Below are positions 49,377 to 61,581 of a DNA stretch of 64,000 nt, piece after piece. This DNA comes from Neopestalotiopsis rosae. Lineage: Eukaryota; Ascomycota; Sordariomycetes; Amphisphaeriales; Sporocadaceae. The number at the start of each line of letters is the position of its first letter. Position 1 is the stretch's first letter. The stretch lies in NCBI GenBank assembly GCA_023078685.1, contig JALGAS010000007.1, positions 124,001 to 188,000 on the forward strand, read 5' to 3'. A model generated the notes under the pieces. It saw only the letters and a program-made list of their open reading frames with translations. It ran no database searches and was not told the DNA's origin. The position numbers were made by a program, and so were the translations under genes.

Positions 49377-50684
49377 TTAAAAAGTAGTCTGCAGCTTCGG
49401 GTAGTCTTTGGCATGGACATCGAGGTCAGCATATATGGCTGCCGAGTCGTCGCCCTTCAGGTCCTCCATCCGGTGGGTGTCTTCATCCTCCAACTTCTCC
49501 AATTCCTCGAGCGGTTCCTCTTTTCCAGCTTCTTGATCCTTCTTCTGCGGCTCGGTAGCCTTTTCAAGACCGGACGACTCGCCAACCAGAAGGAATTGGG
49601 TGTTGACGTAATCCAAGTGCTTGGGGCTGGTAGCCATCCATCGAAGCGAGCGGAAGTCGTCTTTGACTTCTTGCGGATAGTCGGGCCCTTGAGGCAGGGC
49701 TACATTCTTGGGGGCATCATAGGCGGGGTTTCGAGTCGAGACGATGAAGCTACCGCGCTCCCGGAGGCCAATCTCTTTCTGTGCTTCTCCCAGCTCGGAT
49801 GGAAGGGTGAGCATATATGCAAGATGGTTCTCCCTGCCAGTCGTCGTGATGGCGTAAATACCCTCGCCTACAGGAGTGGCAGCGGGAGTGTGTCTGGTAC
49901 CAGCAGTCTTCGTCTCATAATCTGATCCCGAGAGGAATTCGTCCTTGAGTGTCTTGAACGAGGCGTCCGTCTTTTCAACAAAGGCGATCCACCTGTCCTT
50001 GCCACTAAGAGGAAGAACCTTTTTGGGAATGGCAATGAGTCGGCTGTTTCCAGCATCGCCAATGGTGCCTTCACCAAGCTTGGCGTCCTTGGCAATGGGC
50101 CGGAGAACAATATAGCTTCGAGCGAGGTCATTGACACTGCTAGGATCCTCGATGCCGACACGTCCCCGGAAAAAGAAGTAAATGATGCCCTTTTCGAGAA
50201 TGCTGGCTGGCACAGCTCCTTCGCGTGCCTTGGGCTCCTCGGCCGATCCACCCTTGGCAGCGGTCGTGTCTTGTGCTCCTGCTCCGTCTTCCTTCTTGGG
50301 TTGCTCGGGGTCCTTGGCCTCCGGTTCCTTGGCCTCTTTAGATTCCTCAATCTCTTTGGATTCTTTGGCGGAGCCGTTTTGGGCGGGTTCTTCCTTCTTA
50401 TTATTCGAGTCTTGTCTGCTAGTAAAGGTGTTAGTCTGTAGCTGATTCCAAGCTTCAATAGGTCTATAGGTAGAAACCCATGATAACATAGTGAAGATAG
50501 AGAGCATAGCTTACCCATTCAAGGTCTCTTCAATGGTTTTCTGCTCCTTGTCATCTGCTGTCTTGGTTCGCTTAGGTTCGGGAGAAGCCTTTTCGTCGAT
50601 TGTATGCTTGGACCCGGCGGTCTGTTCCGGCGAGCCACTGGCTGCGTCGCCTTCCTTGTTGGACGATCTTGTTGAAGTGACCAT
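49377..50684 (-). CDS. Conserved fungal protein with Lys/Glu-rich N-terminus
   Basis: Two exons (50515-50684 and 49377-50418, minus strand) join in frame into 403 residues. Residues 1-150 are low-complexity Lys/Glu/Ser/Pro (SPEPKRTKTADDKEQKTIEE, EEPKAREGAVPASI). The conserved body begins EKGIIYFFFRGRVGIEDPSS and continues SRLIAIPKKVLPLSGKDRWI, then GEGIYAITTTGRENHLAYML and RGSFIVSTRNPAYDAPKN. The C-terminus is acidic (EELEKLEDEDTHRMEDLKGD). As far as I recall, this family is widespread in filamentous ascomycetes and is sometimes auto-labelled a BTB-domain transcription factor, but no BTB fold is apparent to me. The basic KRTK patch suggests the nucleus. The function is unknown. Confidence 0.8.
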
Positions 50685-53600
50685 TGTTTTCGTTTTGCGA
50701 TTGACTTGGTTACGTAGTTGTAAATGCGGTAGAGATGCTTTGGTAGGCAGTATACGATTTGGGTATGATGGAGGTTATTAGTGGAAGGAATGAGATGCAA
50801 TTTGTGCCAAAAACCTCTCAATATCTGAATTGATTACAACAGAAGTCGGTGAAAGAAGAATTAAGCTCGAGCTGGCAAAGGTTATGACGACTTTGTGAAG
50901 CCAAAACAGCTTCAAAAGCAAGTGCAATCAAGCCACTACTGCTGCAGCTCTCCGTGAGTTTAGTGCATACTGATGTCATGGATCGCGGTTTCGCGGATCG
51001 CTTTAGCGCCAGGAACGCGCCCGAAGCTCAATGGCCAAATGGCGTTTGGGCTGAAGGAACCACTAGCGGATGCAGGGCAGTGCAGGTCCTCTGTGGCATT
51101 ACCCCGCGTTGTAGCCGGCAGCTTGCGGGAGAGGCGCCGTAAGACAGGGAAGCTATTGGTCCCGAAGCACCATAAACCTCCTAGACTGAGCTGGGATCAT
51201 CAACAAAAGGAAAAGGAAAACGTTAATGGGGTATAATGGTACGATTCTCGTGTTTCTATATTGTGAGAATAACAAGTGCATTCTGAGTCCGATTTCCATT
51301 GCGTCATTATACTATCCAGCTGCTTTCGATATCCGATGCTGGAGGGCAGAAATACTTTGCAGCTCATTGTGCGACTTATACTTGAGGTGTATGTAATACA
51401 CACGTACATGATGATATTTGCTACTGATCTACTGACTTCGGTATTGTTGCATACCAACCACCAACAGTGGAAATCATGGCCAGAGGTATGAGTTCGTAAA
51501 TTTAATGTTTGGGGCGTGTAATAATCCTGAGGAGCGCTCAAAATCATGCAGGCAAGAACTATCTATCCAATACTAAGACTTACCCAATTATCTCCTGGCT
51601 GAGCTTTCCCTGTCATTTTGCCTCAATCGAGCATTGAGCATAGTTTTGTACTATACTGCCTCGATTTATGGACCAGCAATGTTGACATTCTCCAGAGAGT
51701 TGCACCTAGGTGAGCATAAGGATTCGACTCGTGAATTGCAGGAGCAAGGATATCAGAGCCAGATAGAACTCTTGCTAGGATTTGTTTACCTTCGCAGACG
51801 ATGAACTTCATGTATAAATCTGAGTAGGTCTCGATGTCATTATCAAGACTGAACAAGTGTAGCATACGCTCAGCTAGAATCTTCGTCAAATGCAGAGAAA
51901 AGAGTGTGCTGTCCGTTCTTAATTACCCATAGTCGACCCATTTATGATATATTAACTGTTTTGATCATTCTGTTGATCTGTGGCTAATGACTCTTTGATT
52001 TGGTGTTTTGGTTTTGATAACGAATGTGGGCGACATCCGCGCTTAGTTTACATCAAAATCGTAGTCGACGAACCGTATACGGTTCATGCGATTGCCATAG
52101 CTGCTCCGGGCTCGCCTTTATCCTGCGCGATCATTTTGGTAAGAAGTTCTTCCATGGCCAAAATGATAAACAAAAAGTGGTCGAGATGGTTGATTGCAAA
52201 TTGGCGTCTCAGAATGCAGCTGCCGTCTGTTCCGCCTTGGCTGCGCTGCGAGGCGCCAAGATGAGGAGAGCTGGTTCGGCTTTAGCTATGGGACTCAGAA
52301 AGACAGCATTGGGGTAACCTGGCAAGATGGTCATGGCCAAAAAGACCTCCTCTTAGATTCTAGGCATAATCATTCATGAGTTCTGGCCGTTGTGCTGTGT
52401 CTTGGATACAAGTTGTTGTTTCTATCAATGGCTGGGTCCGCAGTCGAGATACTGGATAGCAGTGTATAGTCAAGACTCCATTTTCATGACAGGATTATGA
52501 TCCATCCAATGGCATGCGCTTTACCGTGATTATGGCCTGGTATCGAACAAGCAAATGTACCATCGGAGACAGTAAACACCGAGTAGGAATCGGCGTTACC
52601 GTAGCATTCACTGGAGTATTCGGTTTACCTGTCTCGCATTAGGTCATGGAGATAGCCTCGAGCTAGAAACACAGCCCGCGACGAGTAAGCTTAAATTACC
52701 AAATGGGATTCCCATGAGTGTGCCTCTTGGGGATTCTATATACCTCGGTCGGTACTACATTCCCCGGGATCGTTCGAATCAGCTAATATTTTGTGGGTTT
52801 CTTGTTTGTTGAGACGTTTGAAATGCATGCTTCGTGAGCGATGGTCAGCTCGGCTTGGCCCAAAATCCTTTTGCCTTGGCTGTCGGTCATAGGCTTCATT
52901 CGATTGCTTGGTGCCTAGTTGTGTGTTTTTGTGTCACCATGTCAGAATTCCACTGGGTATTGTTATCCAGTTCCCAGTCTGGGACGAGAAGACGGCGATG
53001 GTTGTGTTGCCTGCTCTACGCCTGGCACCCGAATGTCAGCAGTGCAGCGCCGATCACCATTGGCGTGCATGATACAACGTAATTATCAGCCACGGTAGGG
53101 CGGATTGCGGAGGCTGTATAATAAAATGATCTGCACCTTGTCTTTTTTTTTTTTCGCCTTGCATACGTGACATACCGCTACTTGGCGGGCTTGGAAAAAA
53201 GGGTGAGCCAGGAGCTTGATGTTTTTAGTGCACAGCAACTTGTCATAAAACCAGACTACCAAGGACTATGTAGCAAACTAGGCCAAATGACAAGCTTCTA
53301 GTGTTTCCATTTCTCGTTCCATTCCAATGCACTAGGATACATACATACGTCCCAGAGCAAAAAGCTTGACACGGATCAAGCACAAGATCAAAAATGAACC
53401 AAAGTTGTGCACGGTGGACTCTTTTTAATTTTTCAATCTTGGTCTGTTCCATATAAAATACTCCACAACAGAGACTAGATCAGGACTTATCGATAAAAAA
53501 AGAGAGCATTTCGAATCTCGATGGTCCTGGTCTCGTGTACCATGTATGGCTCGCATTGTAAGCTCGCACATGTTCGGGAGGAAGGATTGGTGGCTATAAT

Positions 53601-54127
53601 GCTTGGCAGTATAAATTTGCGAGTTTTGCGAGGCACCAAGACGGGGCCCGAAGGATTCCTTGGTTCGGCCTTGCGGACTTCTAAAAGATCCTCTTGGCAA
53701 CACACCAGACACACACACACACGGCCAAATCGGCACGCGACCAACAACAATGCACTGCTGGGTCATATCATCAATCCCTTCTTGGCAGCTCACACCATCT
53801 CCACACAATAAGGCTCCATGGCTCCAGTCAATGTTACCCCTGACGCTCATCAATGGCTTGGTTCTTCATTATTTTTCTCAACTTTTTTCTTCTTGCTCTT
53901 TCACTCCTTATTGTTTGGGGTGCGGGTTGATTCGTCAAAAGACACGGTTTCTGTCAATTATAGGGAATTGATCGTCGTTCCCCGTTGCGTTGCGACCTTG
54001 GGCCATGGTATTTGAACCCTGAAGGTTGCCATTCATCGCCAAGTGAGAAGAAGAAAAATTCGAGAAATAAATACTCCAGACCTATTCACGCCAAAACCGC
54101 GGAGCAGGATTTTTTTTTTTTTTGAAA
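50685..54127. other. Long gene-poor gap
   Basis: About 3.4 kb contains no frame with recognisable features. The left end is the promoter of the Lys/Glu-rich protein; the right end is the 5' leader of the PQ-loop gene, including a run of about 13 T just before its ATG. A frame from 53,818 opens MAPVNVTPDAHQWLG and has a hydrophobic stretch, but it does not connect in frame to the PQ-loop exons and is not called. A TATATA-free, mid-GC composition gives no hint of transposons. Confidence 0.45.
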
Positions 54128-55072
54128 ATGGGGCGGCTAGAATCATCTCACAGTCTCTGGAATATGTATGATATCCTTCCCAACAAGAAGAGTTGCAAAA
54201 GTCCGAAATATCCGAGTGACATCTCAACTAACTCCGATCATCCAGAATACTGCTACTCGCGACAGTGGTTTCGTACATTCCGCAATATCGGGCTATTCAG
54301 AAACCGTCGGCCTCTAGCAATGTGTCGCTCATCTACATTCTCTTCAATACGCTCTCAGCCTTGGAGCAGTTCACGATCCTCGTCGAACATGCCATGTTCC
54401 CATCGGAAGTGCTGACGGGAGTCATGCACAACCCGCCGACCACGGGAGACTGGTTGAACATTGCGCAGGTGACGGTCGTCCTCGTCATGTCGCTGGCTCT
54501 GTAGGTTTTCGCTCCTTCTCGTGATGTTGAACATTTCTAACCAGACCGAAAGATTCATCAAATGCATCCGCTGCCTTCCCACAACGGAACCAAAAGCAGC
54601 CTCGCTAGCCATCCTGACACAATTCGTGCTCATCACCGTCGTGCCGCTGGCAACGCAAGCCTGCTTCCAGTGGGCCAACCCAAAGGCGCACGAAGGCATG
54701 ACGGCGACCATCGTGTGCATGTTCCTGACCATGCACGGCTTCGTCGTCAACCCCCTCGTCAGCGCCGGCGTCGTGTGGTCGTACTCGTGGGCCCGGGCCG
54801 CGCAGCGCCAGAGGCCGCCCCGTCCCGGCCTGAGCAGCCGGACCCTGTGGATGCAGGCCCTCGTCTTTGCCCTGGTCGGCTTCTCGTGGGCGGGACGTCT
54901 GACCGTCAACAGCTCCGGCATGAAGCCCGTGACCGCTTGGATCTACTGGTACCAGACTGCCGGCTGGGCGACGGTGAACAACCTCTTGTTCGCGTTTGTG
55001 CAGGGCGGACTTTTCTTCCATGCCTTGTTCGTTATTCCCAATCTCGACGGAAGACTGGATCATATGTGCTAA
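54128..55072 (+). CDS. PQ-loop family membrane protein
   Basis: Three exons (54128-54165, 54246-54500, 54553-55072) join in frame into 270 residues. Exon 1 is only 38 bp, with donor GTATGA; intron 1 has a CTAAC branch site, and intron 2 is 52 nt with acceptor GAAAG. The protein is mostly membrane helices. Its first helix runs into VVSYIPQYRAIQK (Pro24-Gln25), the PQ-loop signature seen in lysosomal/vacuolar amino-acid exporters and SWEET-like proteins. Further segments are SLIYILFNTLSALEQFTILV, IAQVTVVLVMSLAL, ILTQFVLITVVPLATQA, ATIVCMFLTMHGFVV, LWMQALVFALVGFSW and NNLLFAFVQGGLFFHALFVI. A small-solute carrier role is plausible; the substrate is unknown. The start choice is the weakest point. 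Confidence 0.7.
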
Positions 55073-55514
55073 TTAGACCTACAGAAAGGAACATAGGGCT
55101 GCCGGCGCCCAACTTACCGAAGACAAAATCGGCCTCTTATCCGTCGCGTCTGTCGAGTCTGTGTAGCGGCATGGACATCGAACATCGGGATGCGAGACTG
55201 GTTCTTCACTCGTTCTTCATTGAATTTGGTTGCTTATTTTATGCATGGCCTTGGCGTATTGGGAGGACCCCATCTAGCATATAGACCTCGTGGACAGTCC
55301 GAGTTTCCTTCGAAAGGGATAGAGACCTGTCTACTGTTAGCTTGACCCGGCAGCGGCTTTAAGCTGCCACCACATCAACTTTGGCCGAAATTCCGGCATT
55401 GATCATAACTATCATTAATCCCGGGCGACATCTCCAGTAGGATTGAGCTCTTGTAATTGAATTATTTTCTTCATTTTTTTGCTTCTCTTTTCGATGAGGA
55501 AGTCGTTGCTGCGA
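55073..55514. other. Intergenic, convergent 3' ends
   Basis: This 442-bp stretch lies between the end of the PQ-loop gene (plus) and the end of the rhodopsin-domain gene (minus). No gene or repeat was seen. Confidence 0.6.
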
Positions 55515-57045
55515 TCAAGTAGTTTCATATTCTATGGCCGCTTTACTTTCCGTCCAACTCATTTCTTGTCTGACTGTTATACTCGTCAAGGGTATGTCTT
55601 CGGTGCGATCGCTAGGTGTTCGTCTGCCGCTGACTGTCACGTCTCGTTCTCCGCGATATCCTTTCGGCCATAGATTTGTTGGTGATGTTTCGCCGCCCGA
55701 GTCGTTTAATCTTTCGAAAGATCCGTTGCTGCTTTCGCCGCCTTTGGATTTTGAGGAAAATGCTGGTCGTGTGATGCCCCTTGTGGAGCTGCCGCCAACG
55801 ATTTGAATGACTTTGCTACTTCTTTTATTTTTGCGTGTTGACTCTAAAGGTTCAGAGTGCTTTGAGGTGGTGATGGTCTTTACTATCATTCCTACTACAG
55901 GCCCGCCCACTGTAGGAAGGCAAGCGCAGACTATGCCCATGGCTGGTTCGACAACTGTCCAGGCCCAGAGGGGACCGACCATGACTATGGTTGTTAGCAT
56001 CATAGAGGCAATCTCAGTCGACACGTATACTTACGGGTGTAGTCAGAGTCTGGGTCACTCAACAGGTCCAGACCACTTGAGAGTCGAAGACCACCAATGA
56101 CAACCGTACTATAGTCTCGTTAGCACATGCCCAGGTTCGTCCAATGATGAGTCATGGTACGTACACTCCACCGAGTAAAAAGATTGCCAGTATACCGGTC
56201 TTCTTGAGTTTTGTCATTTGCAGTCTGGCCACTTCGTACAAAGGCAATGCCAAAATGAGGACGTCGATGCTCAAGTTGGGTATGGCGTTGCCTATGAACA
56301 AGCCCAACTTGTCCATACAAGTGGTCTTAACGGTAAAAAGTTCCCACATGCCATTCAAGGGCGTGCACTGCAGGAAGGTCACGAGGATGACAGCAATCCA
56401 CCAAGCAATACTCAAGGCGCCAAGAACATATGTGCCTCGTAGCACCAAGGTTGTCGGGAAGACACGTCGATACATGACGAGAACTGATAGTTTGACGAGG
56501 GTGATGAGGATTGAGTATAAAACTTCCATGGCCATTAAGCACTTTCAGGTCGTTAGTACATGTTGTACTTGGCTCATTGCACACGCGACCGACACTTACC
56601 TGCATGGAAATTACAATAATGTTTTGATCTTTTTGAATGAGGTCCATGATGGAATATCCCAGACCACCTCGATAAACAGCTACTCGATATGAGCCAATGT
56701 TCACTGAAATCCAAGATCTTCACACAGATCCATGCTTACCTATTAATGCCGTTGTCGCGATAGCATACATAAACGGCTGCAACTCATCAGCTTCAAGTCC
56801 TCCAATCGCTTCGGAATCGCTTGATCGCATACCATGCACGTAATGATGAGCCAATCTTCCAGGCCCAAGTGAAATCGTGACCACCGTATCGCCATCCGTG
56901 CCCCGACCATGAATGTGGACAAAATACTCATGACAATGGTGCAAGCCACTACGGCCTGAATACTGGCGTAGTTGGCGGTCGGTGTCGTCGTGGAGGCGGC
57001 ATCGTCTCGCCGCCCCACGATACCCATCATGGGCAACCTCGACAT
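55515..57045 (-). CDS. Fungal rhodopsin-domain (seven-helix) membrane protein
   Basis: Six exons on the minus strand (56833-57045, 56740-56776, 56600-56703, 56165-56541, 56035-56108, 55515-55984) join in frame into 424 residues. Seven hydrophobic segments fill residues 30-290, with the family landmarks: RWSRFHLGLEDWLIITCM after helix 1-2, YSILITLVKLSVLVMYRRVF, then WWIAVILVTFLQCTPLNGMW, CMDKLGLFIGNAIPNLSIDV and VARLQMTKLKKTG, and WTVVEPAMGIVCACLPTVGG. This is the 'integral membrane/rhodopsin domain' family common in ascomycetes and related to Pth11-like receptors; no CFEM domain is present. The cytoplasmic tail (about 295-424) is Ser/Thr/Arg-rich. The last intron (50 nt, GCTAAC branch) was placed to avoid a stop. 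A receptor or sensor role is a family guess. Confidence 0.82.
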
Positions 57046-59327
57046 GGGAGAATCGCGCCCGTTCCCAATCTGCACTGTTCAACGTTGCATGACAGCCGTT
57101 GTTGTTTCCTTCCAGAACCGTCGAAATATGCAAAAAGAAAAAAGACGTCGATCGGGGGTATTCTTTAGCGAACCATAAAACAATAAGAAAACCAGGGATT
57201 CAGCCTCGAGGAAAAAAAGTCCCGAGGACCAAGACGGGGTGATAAAAGGCTGGCAAATGGTGGCAAAGAAGCGAGTGCGAGCGCAAGGGTAACATCGCTG
57301 CATATAATGGCTGGCATTTTATCGCAGCTCGATGTAGGGAGCGGTTTTGCTTGCATTCCCTGGCCTGGCCCTCTGCTGTCTCTCTAGACCCTCTCGACCC
57401 TCCTTCAGCTCTGCTGCAGGGGTGATGGTGGACAGTCTCCACACATGAAGTTCAGATCGTCGCCGTTCCCTGCGCAAAGCTCCTTGTCGGGAACGTGGCC
57501 TACGAACGGCTTTCCTAGGTCGTGCATTTCGCGTATCTCGTAGGCACGTCAAAAACGACATATGACGAACCTAGACGGGTGCAATTGTCATCCTTTGTCT
57601 AAAATGTGCCATACCTTGCGGCTTGATGCTGGTTTCTGTACGACATCTGACGGACGTTCTTGACAAGAGCGACACCCGTTACCGAGAGCACCGGCCGAGC
57701 CCATTCGCTGATCCGCAGAATTTTTCGCTTCTCCTTGCCCATTTGCTGGACATCCTGGCTGCAGCATCTCAGCTTTCGGCTTAGCGTTCTGCGCCGGGTG
57801 CTGGGGTTGTTGCGTTTTGGACTCTGGCAATCTGGAGTTTCCCGTGGAGCTTAACGACCTTGAGTGGGAGCTGACAGTTGGAGTCTAGCAAGTCTGGTGG
57901 ACACGGGCCCCAAAACACCACACAGTCTGGCAGGATTGGTAGAAGGAGCCCATGCAAGGCCATGATGGGCGTTCACTAATTCATTCAGCGCTCTGCTGCA
58001 AGTGGCCGCACTGGGCTGTGGAATTTCCGAGTTGGTTCGGCTCTAGAGAGCTGGCTGCTGGCTCGAGCTGCGAGTGCCAGGGGTCCCTCCAGATTATGGG
58101 TTCGCATCAGGAAACCTTGCCGTTGCGATCAACGACCTATCAACCGTCTGCCACCTATCAACGACCCTGTCATACCTGTCTAGTGTGCTATGATCAGGGC
58201 GCCAGAGCTTCGCACGTGATCCTTGATAGCTTCAAAGGGAATTGCCAGATGGGAAAGTTTCTACAGATTACTTTTAACACACTGACACTAAAGTTTTTAG
58301 AGGACCTCGAGGGACCTTTACCACTAAAAGGCCTGGAAAGCACGGGCCAGTACTTACCATAAAGCCGCATCCCAGGGACCTGGCATCCGAGTCGATGCGC
58401 AGATCGACAACTCGTACGAGTTTGTTCGGTTCGTTTGACGTCTGGGAATAACATGCCAGTCATGATTCGTGTTCCCGTCCGCAAAGTGGCGACGGGAAGT
58501 TTGAGAGCATTTTAATGCACAGACCCTCTCCAGTTATAATGTACCCAAATTAGCACATTATCACCATATTCCTAAAGAGAATACTGTAAAAACTGCCCGG
58601 ATACGCCCCAGATATGCACGGGTGACAAGCAGCAATCCATCGCGTAACACACGTCTTCTGCACCGACTTTGACTTGCACTGCTTTGAAATCTGCATCTAT
58701 CACAGCGTTGAAGATCATGGCATATTTCATGATCGTCCCCTCATTGAAAAGTGAGGTCGACAATCGTTGCGTCACATAAAAGGGGGCAGGACTACCCACG
58801 GCCTGGTAGGGTTGTAATCCATACGGAATTCGCCGTAATAAGAACTTGCCTGCCGAGCTGCCAGATGCTGCAGATATTAGAGCCAAGAGCAAACGGGAAA
58901 CGCTTGTGTTCCCATCTTCCCATATCCATGGCTTCCGGATGCGTCTCCCACATGCAGTTGCAGGGCAGAACCACGGATGGTCGTGCTACTGCGTGCATGA
59001 ATCTATCCGTCTCAGAAGCATCTCCTTGGGCCTCCACTTCCAGACGTTCCCCGGGCTCTTAGGGTGCGCCGAGTGCGAACATCTTTTCCTGGGGACGGAC
59101 AGCGGGAGCATTGGTCCGGGTCCGTCGCCATTCTACCAAATGCCTCTTTGCCTCTCCTCCAGGTCTCGAGTGCGTGCTCGAGGAATAAACCCGGGATTTG
59201 AGGAAATGCCAGTCATGCTCGGAAGGAGCACAATACTCCTCGGAGTTTAGCTGATGGGCGTCCCCAACCCAAAAACGGTTGTCGCGCCCGTTGGCGGGCA
59301 CAAGATTAGGCTTAGTGGGCTCTATAG

Positions 59328-59347
59328 CCTGACACAAAAGTGTCAGG
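59328..59347. other. Short hairpin with AAAA loop
   Basis: CCTGACAC and GTGTCAGG are exact reverse complements around AAAA, and AGCC/GGCT extend the stem with one bulge. No T-run follows and no conserved gene is adjacent, so it is noted only as structure. Confidence 0.45.
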
Positions 59348-60390
59348 GCTGCCGCTGATAGTCGCCCACAAGTGTGGACGCTCCCATGGGCTCACGGCTG
59401 ACGGCATCAAGGTGTACATAGTGTGGGCCCCAAATTGTTTGAGAGATTGCCCAGGCTGCCAGGCTGCATACGTCGAGCCCGTCTCGAAACAAAATCTCGT
59501 TTTCCTTGCATATTCTAGTGCGCTTGTAGGCTATGCCGTATGTAGGATTAGGGGGCTTTCTATGAACAGTGGGGCGCCTGTCAAGGCTTGTTTGCTCTGA
59601 TAGAGAACTAAAAGTGTACAGTAATCCGCAAGTGCATGCAGACTCTGGTAACTATACTGGATACAGACGATCACAAACAAAACCCAAGCTTTGCCGGAGG
59701 AATATTCATCTTATACTGTGGGCTTCGGTCCGGCCGACGGGGACACTTTTCTCTGCTTTGCTCTGTATACTGTTGACTTGACTCGTAACGCGTAATGCTT
59801 TGTGTGATTACGGCGTTGCATTCTCACAGGTGCACTTTGACGCTCATCTCCGATGGTCCTTTTTTGTGCAGCATGAAATGAAGCCGCTATTCGTTCGATA
59901 GCCACGAAAGGTCAGAAGTATTATACCCTACCAAAGAAGGATGCATTTTTGTACGGCAGGTGGTTATGTTCACAATCATATTTAGTAGCGGCTGCTGTTA
60001 TACCCACCAACAACTACTGTCATTATTGAAACTGACTACCTAGGTAGCCGGCTTATCACTAAATGGTCTACTCTCAACCGTCATGAAGCAACTTCTGGAG
60101 TAACGTGGAAGACATTGCCACTATGAAACTGAACAAGCACATTGTTTGATATAATTGAAAGACTCGTCGCAAAATGAAATAATTGTTACGGCCCTTCTAC
60201 TTGAGACAAGGAGTCATTGATTACAATGACGGCCTCAGCGCCGTCTCTGGCCAATCTTCATCGCTTGCTTTGTCTACAAGTCAACATGTTCCCACGACTA
60301 CCACAAGAGGAGGGACTGGCATAACTGGCTTCCTCTCAAGTTGACAAGACTATTGTTCTTGACTACCGAGGTAGCCATAGCCAGCGCATG

Positions 60391-60399
60391 TATATATAA
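60391..60399 (+). promoter_or_regulatory. TATA box of kinase-like gene
   Basis: TATATATAAG lies 147 bp upstream of the ATG at 60538. The interval has a CA-rich leader (ACAACCATAACTTCACC and similar), as is common in fungal promoters and 5' leaders. Confidence 0.55.
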
Positions 60400-60537
60400 G
60401 ATATTCCAACAACCATAACTTCACCATCACCTTACTCATTATCATCATTGGAATCAATCCAAACAACAGCTTCACCAGTAACTTATCAACGGCTCATCAG
60501 ACTAGCTAATCAAGTCTGAAACACAAATTTGGCGCAG

Positions 60538-61581
60538 ATGGCTTCCTCCAACAACAACACGACGGGTGGCTCTTTCACCTTCAGTGGCGGACACCTCGAA
60601 GAGGTATCCGTCAAAAGAGGATTCAACGGTACCGTCTCATTGTGCAACCAGATGGACGAGAACAACAAGTTTGTTCGTAAGCTGATTGTAAAGAAGGCCG
60701 CGGATAAGTGGGTTGAGCCCAAGATTCGAAAAGAAATTGAGATGCTGGAGTCGCTCAAATTCGCACGGCACATTGTGACAATCGTGGTTTCTTTCCTGCC
60801 AGAGAATAATCTGCCAGGAGCACTCCTGGGCATGGAGTATATGGCCAACGGAACTCTCAGCGAACTTGCTGAGAGATTTCAGGTAGCAACAAGAAGAACC
60901 CCCACAAAGTATCCAGAGATCCCACAACGGGTCCTGTGGTACTGGTTTCTGTGTCTGACACGTGCCATGGTCGGCATGGCGTGGCCCCCAAAAGGTCCCC
61001 ACGTCCAAGACGAAACTATTCCAGCAGATACAGCACCTATTCCACTCATCCACGGCGACATCAAGCTAGACAACATCGGTATCGATGGGCTTGACTCTTC
61101 TAGCCCTGAGCCCCTGATTCCAAGACTCAAGCTGATTGACTTTGGAGACGCCAGATACGAGGACAATCATTTTGCCATGGCCAATTACGGCAAGGGAGTC
61201 GGCATGTTCGAGAACATCCTACCCATTGGCATGGTGATGTGTGCGCTTCTTGGAAGATGCAGAGACTTTGTCAGCAAGAGATCGGAGCCAATGCCCCTGC
61301 GCTTCACAGATATTGACGGGACCACAAAGTCCTGCGACTGTTATGGTGTCGAGTACGTGTCCAAATACACGACTTACGACTACCACTTGAGAATGCTCGT
61401 TGGCCGATGCATGGCCGAGGAAGCGTGGGATCGGCCGGAACTGAGCGAGATCCTCGCCATGTGTGAGAGTGCCGTCGCCACGGGAAATCCGATTCCAGGC
61501 CAGCCGCCTACCCCACGATACCTGGAGGAGTCGGACGAGATGATTGCTGATTTTGTCAAGACGCTAGTCATCAAGCCCTAG
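60538..61581 (+). CDS. Divergent protein-kinase-like protein
   Basis: A single exon encodes 347 residues from the ATG at 60538. A kinase fold is indicated by a Lys pair at 52-53 (RKLIVKK, beta-3 position), a following EIEMLESL helix, GMEYMANGTLSEL at the hinge, H172-G-D174-I-K-L-D-N179 as catalytic loop and D201-F-G as metal site. The usual HRD Arg is Gly, and no clear APE motif is present. The C-lobe ends with a DRPELSEILAMCES segment, like the DRP motif of kinases. HGD-type catalytic loops occur in active small-molecule and atypical kinases, so activity is possible. An Asn/Thr-rich N-terminus (SSNNNTTGGSFTFSGG) precedes the domain. No neighbouring gene suggests a pathway. Confidence 0.75.
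   Translation: MASSNNNTTGGSFTFSGGHLEEVSVKRGFNGTVSLCNQMDENNKFVRKLIVKKAADKWVEPKIRKEIEMLESLKFARHIVTIVVSFLPENNLPGALLGMEYMANGTLSELAERFQVATRRTPTKYPEIPQRVLWYWFLCLTRAMVGMAWPPKGPHVQDETIPADTAPIPLIHGDIKLDNIGIDGLDSSSPEPLIPRLKLIDFGDARYEDNHFAMANYGKGVGMFENILPIGMVMCALLGRCRDFVSKRSEPMPLRFTDIDGTTKSCDCYGVEYVSKYTTYDYHLRMLVGRCMAEEAWDRPELSEILAMCESAVATGNPIPGQPPTPRYLEESDEMIADFVKTLVIKP

Larger units (their letters stand above)
57046..60537. other. Long gene-poor gap
   Basis: About 3.5 kb separates the rhodopsin-domain gene from the kinase-like gene. Many short frames exist on both strands, none with recognisable protein features. Two small items stand out: an 8-bp-stem hairpin at 59328-59347 and a TATA box at 60391-60399. 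The sequence is unmutated and of mid GC. Confidence 0.5.

Noticed and set aside
52024..52317. 97-codon plus-strand frame resembling a weak RNase H-like fold
   Set aside because: The resemblance is only a few scattered residues; no acidic catalytic set can be placed.
53818..54015. Frame opening MAPVNVTPDAHQWLG as first exon of the PQ-loop gene
   Set aside because: No donor of the right phase joins it to the next exon; the ATG at 54128 with a 38-bp exon gives a clean in-frame join.
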